A DNA stretch of 64,000 bases from CADEDH01 sp965216205 (GTDB taxonomy: Bacteria > Actinomycetota > Acidimicrobiia > Acidimicrobiales > SZUA-35), in the NCBI GenBank assembly GCA_965216205.1, contig OZ244139.1:1922001-1986000 (forward strand), read 5' to 3'. A program made the position numbers and the translations under genes. Of the stretch, positions 51,350 to 58,339 are shown piece after piece; positions within the stretch are counted from its first letter, which is position 1; each line of letters opens with the position of its first letter. Below the pieces are notes generated by a model. It did no database searches, was not told the DNA's origin, and worked only from the letters and a program-made list of their open reading frames with translations.

Positions 51350-53149
51350 ATGACCAACTCGATGACCAGCCAGCCGGCGACGACCGCCGCAGCCGCCACG
51401 GATCCGGCCAACGGGTCGACCGGTGGGCCGGTCGACGAGGTCGTTGCCGGCACGGAGGCGAAGCTGCGACTCGAGGGCCGGTTGCGGACCAAGATCGGCC
51501 GGCACCCGGTGGTCGTCTTCTGGCACGAGGACCGGGCGTGGGCCATCGAGGACCGCTGTCCCCACCTCGGACTCCCGCTGCACCGGGGCACGGTGGAGTC
51601 GGGGATGGTCACCTGCCACTGGCACCACGCACGCTTCGACCTCTCCTCGGGGTGCACCCTCGACCCGTGGGCCGATGACGCCCCCGCCTATGACGTCGAG
51701 CTGCGCGACGGCCACGTGCACGTGCGGGCCCGGGTCGACGCCGATCCGGCCGGTCGGCTCCGGGCCCGGCTGGCCGACGGACTCGAAGACCGGATCGCCC
51801 TCGTGATCGCCAAATCGGTGCTCGGCCTGCTCGATCTCGGTACCTCGACCAGCGAGATCGTCGCCATCGGGGCCCGGTTCGGCGCCGAGAACCGTGCCGG
51901 CGGCTGGAGCTCGGGTATGACGGTGCTGACGGCGATGGCCAACGTGGTCCCGGCCTTGCACCCCGACGACCGGCCGCTCGCCCTCACCCAGGCGCTCTCG
52001 TTCCTCGCCGACGACGTCGGCGGGAACGCACCACGCTTCGCCCTCGATCCCCTGGACGGCACACAGGTCGACTCGGCTCGTCTCGCGAGTTGGTATCGGC
52101 GCTTCATCGACACCCGGTCGGGCGATGCCGCGGAACGGGCCCTCGCCACGGCGCTCGTAGGCGGGATCGCCACCCGCCAGGAGGTGGAGGCGATGCTGTT
52201 CGCCGCCGTGACCGACCACGTGTTCATCGACGAGGGTCACGCGATCGACTTCACCAACAAGGCGTTCGAACTGGTCGACGTCCTGGGCCCCGCCTCGGCG
52301 TCATGGGTGTTGCCGACGCTCGTCCACCAGACGGCGGCCGCCACCCGCCACGAGGAGCTGTCGGCCTGGCGCCACCCCCACGACCTGACGGCGCTGATCG
52401 AACGAACCGAGCTGGTGACCGGTGACGGTGGGTCTGGCGCGGGCGGGTTCGGCGATGACGACGTTGCCCGGTTGGCCGACCGGCTCCTCGCCGACGACCC
52501 GGAGGAGGTCGTCGGGTCGCTGGTCGACGCCGGCCGCAACGGCGCCGACGCCGAACAGCTGGCACGTGCGGTGGCCTACGCCGCCTCGCTCCGCATCCTG
52601 CGGTTCCACACGCAGAACGATCACCGCGACTGGAACGACGTCCACCACGCGTTCACCACCGCCAACGCCGTCCACCAGGCAGCCGTTCGGGGGCCGACGC
52701 CGGAACTGTTGCGGGGTGTGGTCCACGGCGCGCTGAAGGTGTACCTCGACCGGTTCCTGAATCTCCCGGCCGCCCGCTTGCCCGACGCAGGGTCGGGCAC
52801 GTTGGTATCGCTCGCCGCGTGCTGGGACGCCCAGGGGCAGGTCAATGATGCAGCCAGGGAGGCGTACGGCTACCTGGCGGCGGGAGGCGATCCCGACGAG
52901 CTGATCGCAGCGCTCGGTCGGGCGATGCTGCACGAGGATGCCGGCTTCCACTGGTTCCAGCTCTACGAGGCGACGGTCCGGCAGTACCGGTCGTGGCCGG
53001 CGGGGTCGGAGCCCAGCCGCCTGATCCTCGTGGCGTTCGCGAGGTTCCTGGCCGCCCACACGCCGACCCGGCGTGAGCTGTCGCGGGTGGTCGACATCGC
53101 CCGTCGGCTGCGGCGGGGCGACGAGCTCTTCGAAGAGCTCGAAGCCTGA
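51350..53149 (+). CDS. Rieske [2Fe-2S] protein with large C-terminal helical domain
   Basis: The 599-residue product has an N-terminal Rieske ferredoxin-type domain with all four cluster ligands: Cys70/His72 (CPHLGLPL) and Cys89/His92 (CHWHHARF). The remaining 450 residues form an all-helical domain (RLADGLEDRIALVIAKSVLG, WVLPTLVHQTAAATRHEEL, HDLTALIERTE) without a mononuclear iron motif that I can see. It has several histidines and may be a questin-oxidase-like or other helical oxygenase domain. It lies 95 nt after the guanidino enzyme gene. Confidence 0.78.
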   Translation: MTNSMTSQPATTAAAATDPANGSTGGPVDEVVAGTEAKLRLEGRLRTKIGRHPVVVFWHEDRAWAIEDRCPHLGLPLHRGTVESGMVTCHWHHARFDLSSGCTLDPWADDAPAYDVELRDGHVHVRARVDADPAGRLRARLADGLEDRIALVIAKSVLGLLDLGTSTSEIVAIGARFGAENRAGGWSSGMTVLTAMANVVPALHPDDRPLALTQALSFLADDVGGNAPRFALDPLDGTQVDSARLASWYRRFIDTRSGDAAERALATALVGGIATRQEVEAMLFAAVTDHVFIDEGHAIDFTNKAFELVDVLGPASASWVLPTLVHQTAAATRHEELSAWRHPHDLTALIERTELVTGDGGSGAGGFGDDDVARLADRLLADDPEEVVGSLVDAGRNGADAEQLARAVAYAASLRILRFHTQNDHRDWNDVHHAFTTANAVHQAAVRGPTPELLRGVVHGALKVYLDRFLNLPAARLPDAGSGTLVSLAACWDAQGQVNDAAREAYGYLAAGGDPDELIAALGRAMLHEDAGFHWFQLYEATVRQYRSWPAGSEPSRLILVAFARFLAAHTPTRRELSRVVDIARRLRRGDELFEELEA

Positions 53150-53186
53150 TTCCCGCCGGTCGCCGCGAGCTCCGGCCTCGTCGGGC

Positions 53187-53477
53187 TCAGCGGTGCGACA
53201 GGTCCAGGTGGTCGAAGGCCGTGTCGACCTCGACCGCCAGTTGGATGTCGTCGAGTGATTTGCGGAAGTCGGTGGCGGTGAGCGCCCGGGCGTCGGCGAT
53301 GGCGGCCAGGGCCCCACAGATCGCGTCCCGCACGCCTGGACGACGGGCGGCGTTGAGGCAGTCGAGGAGCCAGTCCACGCAGCGTGCCTGGCCGAGGATC
53401 TGATGTCCGACGGTGGCGAGGCGGGCCTCGTCGAGGTATCGGGTGACGGTTGCTGGATCGGTCGGTTGGGTGGTCAC
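53187..53477 (-). CDS. uncharacterised small helical protein
   Basis: The 96-residue product is helical (RYLDEARLATVGHQILGQ, WLLDCLNAARRPGVRDAICGALA) with three cysteines and no membrane segment. GTG 53477 has a GAGGAGG site 6 nt upstream, which supports it as a real gene. It converges on the Rieske gene. No family recognised. Confidence 0.65.
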   Translation of the reverse strand: MTTQPTDPATVTRYLDEARLATVGHQILGQARCVDWLLDCLNAARRPGVRDAICGALAAIADARALTATDFRKSLDDIQLAVEVDTAFDHLDLSHR

Positions 53478-53626
53478 GGGAGGCCTCCTCGCTCGATATG
53501 GCTCCCTGGACTACCGATGATGAACGGTCGACACCGGCCGCGCCTCGGGTACATCCCCGTTCCCCCCGGGCCCCACTGGGGGCATGCCCGCACACGGCGA
53601 CCCTACGGATCACTCGCGGATCACTC

Positions 53627-53646
53627 GTGCCAGACACATCGTGCGG
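53627..53646. repeat. half copy of the palindromic element at 19575-19636
   Basis: GTGCCAGACACATCGTGCGG matches 19583-19602 exactly over 20 nt. Only one arm is present here. It lies between the small helical gene's promoter region and the 3' end of the BNR gene. Such an exact match over 20 nt within 64 kb is not expected by chance. Confidence 0.8.
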
Positions 53647-53670
53647 GGTAGCGAACCGCTGGCCGGGCGG

Positions 53671-54708
53671 TCATCGGCTCGGCGACAGCCAGACCGCTCG
53701 GATCTCGCCGAACTCCCGGTCGAGCTTGGTGAACGAGTCGCCACCGTCGCCGCTCACGAACACCTGGCCGAACACGGTCACCGCGACAACGACGTCGGCG
53801 AGCTCCCGGTGCATCGCCATGGCGTAGACGGTGGAGTTCGGGACGGCGTCGGTCCTGGCCCTGGTCCAGCTCCTGCCGCCGTCGCGGCTGGTTTCCACGG
53901 CCCCGATCTGTCCGGGGATGTAGTCACCGCACCCCAGCAGGACGGTGTCGTTGTCGAACGGGGCGACGTAGACCTGCCGGCAGTAGGCGTACTCGTTCCG
54001 GCTGCCGACGTCGCCGAAGCCGTCGAACTCGCGCCACGACCAGGTCTCGCCGCGATCGGTGCTGGTGGCGAGGCCGAACGGCGTCGTGGCCAGGACCGTC
54101 GACCGGCCGTGGTTGCCGCTGCCGGCGCCGTTCCCGTTCCCGTTCGGGCTGCCGTTGTGCACCGCGAGGCCGTGGATGTCGTCGTGGAACGGCGTCGGCC
54201 CGATCGGATCGAGGGCCTGCCAGGTCTGTCCCCGGTCGTCGCTGCGGTAGATCCCGTCCACTTCGACACCGGCCCACACGGTCCGGCTGTCGAGCTCGGC
54301 GATGAGCGTGGTGATCCTCGGTGTCCCGATGGGGCACTCGGGATTGATCCCGGTGGCGAGTCGCTCCCAGGTCCGGCCGCCGTCGGTCGAGCCGAAACAG
54401 TCCGGTCGAGCGCCGATCATGATCCGGTCGGCATCGCTCGGGTCGACGGCCAACGACCAGATCTCGCTGTCGGTGGCCGGTGAGTCGAGTGGTTCCCACA
54501 GGTAGCCGTTGTCGATGCTGTGGAACAATCCCACCCGATCGGAGGCGGCGAGGATGTGTGCCGGGTCGTCGGGGAAGACGGTGAGTGCCCGAACGTTGCC
54601 CTCGGGGTTGATGCGCTTTGCGATGTGACGCCACCGGCCCCCGCCGTCGTAGCTGACGTGGAGCCCGGACCCGACCGTGCCGATCCCGATGGTGAAGTCG
54701 TCGGCCAT
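53671..54708 (-). CDS. BNR-repeat beta-propeller protein (sialidase/photosystem-assembly-like)
   Basis: The 345-residue product is built of BNR/Asp-box repeats of S-x-D-x-G-x-x-W type: SYDGGGRWRHI, STDGGRTWERL, SDDRGQTWQAL, STDRGETWSWREF, SRDGGRSWTRA and SGDGGDSFTKL. This predicts a beta-propeller of about six or seven blades. A Gly/Asn stretch (NGNGNGAGSGN) lies in one loop. No signal peptide is visible, so it appears cytoplasmic, unlike many such proteins. ATG 54708 has AAGGGGGA at 7 nt. Function unknown. Confidence 0.8.
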   Translation of the reverse strand: MADDFTIGIGTVGSGLHVSYDGGGRWRHIAKRINPEGNVRALTVFPDDPAHILAASDRVGLFHSIDNGYLWEPLDSPATDSEIWSLAVDPSDADRIMIGARPDCFGSTDGGRTWERLATGINPECPIGTPRITTLIAELDSRTVWAGVEVDGIYRSDDRGQTWQALDPIGPTPFHDDIHGLAVHNGSPNGNGNGAGSGNHGRSTVLATTPFGLATSTDRGETWSWREFDGFGDVGSRNEYAYCRQVYVAPFDNDTVLLGCGDYIPGQIGAVETSRDGGRSWTRARTDAVPNSTVYAMAMHRELADVVVAVTVFGQVFVSGDGGDSFTKLDREFGEIRAVWLSPSR

Positions 54709-54774
54709 GGTCAATCCCCCTTGTGTTGTGGCTCGATCGTAGTTGTCGGCGGTCGACCGGTTCGAAATCGGCGG

Positions 54775-55962
54775 TCAGCTCGAGACGATCCCTCGGGCGA
54801 TCAGGTCGGCGACCTGGTCGTCGTCGAGACCGAGGTCGGCCTGGAGGACCTCGCCGGTGTGGGCGCCGAGGCCTGGGGCGGCAACGAGATCCACCTCGCT
54901 CGCCGACAGTCGGGGGGCCCAGCCGAGCATCGGAACCTCGCCCAGATCGGGATGGTCGATCTTCTTGACGAAGTCGCGGGCGACGAGATGGGGGTCGGTG
55001 AGCAACTCGGTGGTGTCCAGCACGGGACCGCCGGGTACGCCCGCCTCCTCGAGGCGCTCGGCCACCTCGTGCTTGGTGAGGGTCGAGGTCCAGGCCCGGA
55101 TCTCGGCCCGCAGCGGCTCCGGGTTCGAGACCCGGGCCTCGTTGGTGGCGAAGCGCGGGTCGTCGATGAGCTCGGGCCGGCCCATGGCCGTGCAGAGATT
55201 GCGGAACATCCGCGGCGTCACCGCCATGATCATCACGTGATCGTTCGGTCCACCTCCGGCGGTCGGGTAGAGGTTGATGAGCGCGTGGACCCCGTTGCCG
55301 ATCCGGGGTGCCGGCTTCTCCCCCCACCCCGGCACCATCGACACCCGGGTCCGCATGAAGTAGGTCATCGCCTCCTGCATCGAGACCTCGATCCGCTGGC
55401 CCTCGCCGGTCCGGAGCTTCTGGACGTAGGCGGCCACGATCGCGAGCGCGAGCTGCACCCCCGTTCCCGAGTCGCCCGTGGTGGGCCCCGGTAGGAGCGG
55501 TTCGCCGTCGGGGTAGCCGGTGGTCGACAACGCCCCCGCAGTCGCCTGGGCCACCCCGTCGAAGCACTTGCGCTCGGCGTAGGGGCCGCTCAGCCCGTAG
55601 CCCTTCACCGACGCGTAGATGATCTCCGGGTGGACGGCCCGCACGGCGTCGTAGTCGAGATCGAGCTTGGCCACCACCCCTGGCCCGTAGTTCTCGACGA
55701 ACACGTCGAACGAGGGGACCAGACCGAGAAGCACCTCCCGCCCATCGGGCGAGGCGAGGTCGATCGCGATACTGCGCTTGTTGCAGTTCCAGTACATGAA
55801 GTAGTCGCGGGGCATGTTGTCGATCCCGCGGGCCGGGTCGCCGTGGCCTGGCGGCTCGACCTTCACCACATCGGCCCCGAACCAGGCCAACGCCTGGGTG
55901 GCCGACGGGCCGGCCTCGTACTGGGTCAGGTCGAGAATGCGCAGTCCGTCGAGTGCAGGCAT
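54775..55962 (-). CDS. CaiB/BaiF family CoA-transferase (class III)
   Basis: The 395-residue product is full length. It has LRILDLTQYEAGP, GADVVKVEPPGHGDPAR, NCNKRSIAIDL, VFVENYGPGV, SVKGYGLSGPY, and the catalytic-type Asp164 in PTTGDSGTG. It would transfer CoA between organic acids. ATG 55962 has GAGGAGA at 7 nt. It differs clearly from the partial family member at the left edge, so the two probably serve different acids. The BNR gene follows it on the same strand (66-nt gap). Confidence 0.88.
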   Translation of the reverse strand: MPALDGLRILDLTQYEAGPSATQALAWFGADVVKVEPPGHGDPARGIDNMPRDYFMYWNCNKRSIAIDLASPDGREVLLGLVPSFDVFVENYGPGVVAKLDLDYDAVRAVHPEIIYASVKGYGLSGPYAERKCFDGVAQATAGALSTTGYPDGEPLLPGPTTGDSGTGVQLALAIVAAYVQKLRTGEGQRIEVSMQEAMTYFMRTRVSMVPGWGEKPAPRIGNGVHALINLYPTAGGGPNDHVMIMAVTPRMFRNLCTAMGRPELIDDPRFATNEARVSNPEPLRAEIRAWTSTLTKHEVAERLEEAGVPGGPVLDTTELLTDPHLVARDFVKKIDHPDLGEVPMLGWAPRLSASEVDLVAAPGLGAHTGEVLQADLGLDDDQVADLIARGIVSS

Positions 55963-56116
55963 CGCGGTCTCCTCAGGTTCCGGTTCCTCCCTCGGACGCT
56001 AATTCGCTTCGTGCCGGCCGATACAGCCGGGCGGTCCGGGTCGCCCTCGACAACCGTAGGCCGATCGGCAGCGACAGCCGGCCGAGGTGGACGGTGAGGG
56101 GACCGGTCGGCTCAGG

Positions 56117-57253
56117 TCACCAGGCGGCCTGCAGAATGGTCTCGAGGTCGGTCGACGTCGCTGGCCTCACGTTGTCGCTCGCCGATGCCTCGTCGGCCGC
56201 GTGATGAGCGACCGGTCCCAGATCGGACTCGGCCACCCCGACGTCGCGCAGCCGTGACGGGAGCCCGAGCGAGGTGATCCGCGCTGCCAGGTGCTCGATC
56301 AGGTCGATCCCGTTCCCCTTCCCGATGCCGAGCGACGCTGCCACCCGGTCGAGGGTGGGGGCGGCGGCCTCGCCGTTCCATCGCATCACGTGGGGGAGGA
56401 CGATCGTGCTCGCCTCGCCGTGGGCCACGCCGCACCGCCCGCCAAGTTGATGCCGGAGCGCAGCGACCGCACCGATGCCGACGTTGTGCATGTTCGACAG
56501 CGAGAGGTGTGCTGCTTCGAGGCAGCGCTGCCGGGCGTCGAGATCGTCCACCGGTTCGCCGAGGTCGGCGAGGAGGATGGCGATGGCCCTCGTCAGCAGC
56601 GCGTCGGAGTACTGGGTGGCCCGGCTCGACAGCAGCCCCTCGAGGCAGTCGGCGACGAGCTTCATGCCCGTGCCCCGCCAGAGCCTGTCGGGGGTCGCGG
56701 CCGTCATCGTCGGGTCGAGGACCACCACCCGGGGCGCAAGGGTGGCAGCGGCGAAGAGCTCCTTGACCTCCGTGTCGGTGTTGGTGATGCCCGCTGCGGC
56801 GGTGAACTCGGCAGCGGACAGCGTTGTGGGGATCGCGATGTGGGGAACCGTCGGCTCCACCAGCCGACGGCCGGATCCGAGGCGCAACCGATCGAGGTCG
56901 TCGCCCTCGGCGAGCACCATGGCGGCTCCCTTGGCCATGTCGACCACCGACGAGCCGCCCAGCGAGACGAGCGCGTCGGCATCGGCGTCTCGGGCGGTCC
57001 CGGCCGCCTCGAACACGGTGTGGCGGGGGGTGTGGGCCTCGGATCGGGCGTAGGTGCCAGCGAGGCGGTTGCCGAGCGCTCCGGTCACGGTGGTGAGGAG
57101 CGGGGTCCGCGCGACGCTCGGCGTGGTGAGCACGACCACACGCCGGGCCCCCAGTCGATCGACGGTGGTTGCGAGCTCGGACTCGACGGCACCAGCGCCC
57201 ACGACCACGCGCTCGATGAAGCTCCGACGGATCTGGACGGGCGAGCGTGCCAT
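56117..57253 (-). CDS. iron-containing alcohol dehydrogenase / maleylacetate reductase-like
   Basis: The 378-residue product has the group III alcohol dehydrogenase fold: LGARRVVVLTTPSVA, VSLGGSSVVDMAKGAA (NAD-binding GGSxxD), IAIPTTLSAAEFT, and the metal-binding region with RHQLGGRCGVAHGEASTIVLPHVMRWN. It resembles maleylacetate reductases, which finish aromatic degradation, as much as alcohol dehydrogenases. TAGCGT (minus, 57266-57261) stands 7 nt before the ATG, so it may be leaderless. Confidence 0.82.
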   Translation of the reverse strand: MARSPVQIRRSFIERVVVGAGAVESELATTVDRLGARRVVVLTTPSVARTPLLTTVTGALGNRLAGTYARSEAHTPRHTVFEAAGTARDADADALVSLGGSSVVDMAKGAAMVLAEGDDLDRLRLGSGRRLVEPTVPHIAIPTTLSAAEFTAAAGITNTDTEVKELFAAATLAPRVVVLDPTMTAATPDRLWRGTGMKLVADCLEGLLSSRATQYSDALLTRAIAILLADLGEPVDDLDARQRCLEAAHLSLSNMHNVGIGAVAALRHQLGGRCGVAHGEASTIVLPHVMRWNGEAAAPTLDRVAASLGIGKGNGIDLIEHLAARITSLGLPSRLRDVGVAESDLGPVAHHAADEASASDNVRPATSTDLETILQAAW

Positions 57254-57455
57254 CGCCCCGACGCTATCCCAACACCACGATGGCAGTGAGCTGTCGCCCC
57301 GTTTCTGGCGGACGTGGCGCCCACCAAATCTGGATCTGGCGGACGCAAGTGCCGTCGGTGGGCGCAGGGTCCGACAGAAGGGTGGTGGGTGGGTGCGACG
57401 GCCGCCGGAACGTTGAATGGGAGGGTGGGCGGGGGCGCCGGGCGGGTGGTGGCGG

Positions 57456-58265
57456 TTACGCCGAGTGGAGGGGTTGGGTGGCCAGGGAGCAGCCGGTGCT
57501 GGTGGCGAACGGGCCGTCGAGATCGACGAGGGTCGACGAGGCGATCGAGACACCGTCGGCCGCCAACTGCTGGCTCGACTCGAGACCGATCCAGTCCCCG
57601 GCGGGGTAGCGGCCGAGGGCGAGGGTGTAGTCGGCGTTGATGTAGTGCAGTCCGTCGTCGCTGCTGTTGGCGATGGGGCACGCCAGGTCGCCCGAGATCG
57701 CGGCCCGGACGAACGGGCTGAGCGGCTCGTCGTCCACCAGCGGCGCCGTGTCGTTGGTCCAGATACGGGTCTGCTGACCGGTCCCGAAGCCGCCGGCCAC
57801 GGTGCGGGTCAGCCAGGAGTCGGGGTTGGGGGTGGTCGGACCGTCGCCGTCGGCATCGACCGTGTCGGGTGGTGGGTCGTCGGGCAGCGGATTGGGATCG
57901 GGCCACGGCGCCATGGACGGCCGCCAGATGTTGCCCGGCGGTTCGGCTCCGAGGGCGAGGAACACAGCGGTCGCTCGGCCGACCTCGTGCCCGTCGCAGC
58001 GGAGAAGGGCGTCGGCGATCCGGATGCGTCGGCCCGTTCGAACCTGCCGGGTCGACACCTGTACCGGGGCCATCGCTGCAGGACGGAAGAGATCGACGGT
58101 GAGCCGGGTCGCCCGCCAGCCATCGACGCCCAGGTCGGCCTCGAGCATCCGGGCGGCAAGGCCACCGAGGAAGCGGCCGTGCATCATGTCGGGTGACCAC
58201 GGTCCCGACGCCTGATCGGACGGCGCGAATCCGTCGGTGGTCGAGGTGAAGTAGGGAGCGGTCAC
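57456..58265 (-). CDS. acyl-CoA thioesterase-like double hotdog protein
   Basis: The 269-residue product resembles TesB-type thioesterases. It has GPWSPDMMHGRFLGGLAARMLE, LTVDLFRPAAMAPVQVSTRQVRTGRRI and, in the second half, GLHYINADYTLALGRYPAGDWIGLES. The last segment (YTLALGR...WIGLES) is typical of the C-terminal hotdog. It would hydrolyse acyl-CoA esters. The start is GTG 58265; no strong ribosome site is visible. It lies 74 nt after the kinase gene on the same strand. Confidence 0.78.
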   Translation of the reverse strand: MTAPYFTSTTDGFAPSDQASGPWSPDMMHGRFLGGLAARMLEADLGVDGWRATRLTVDLFRPAAMAPVQVSTRQVRTGRRIRIADALLRCDGHEVGRATAVFLALGAEPPGNIWRPSMAPWPDPNPLPDDPPPDTVDADGDGPTTPNPDSWLTRTVAGGFGTGQQTRIWTNDTAPLVDDEPLSPFVRAAISGDLACPIANSSDDGLHYINADYTLALGRYPAGDWIGLESSQQLAADGVSIASSTLVDLDGPFATSTGCSLATQPLHSA

Positions 58266-58339
58266 GGCCGCTCGGTCTAGCGCCGACCCGGGTCGGCCGG
58301 CAACCCCGACCTCCGGCGCTGGAAGTCACGACAACGAGG

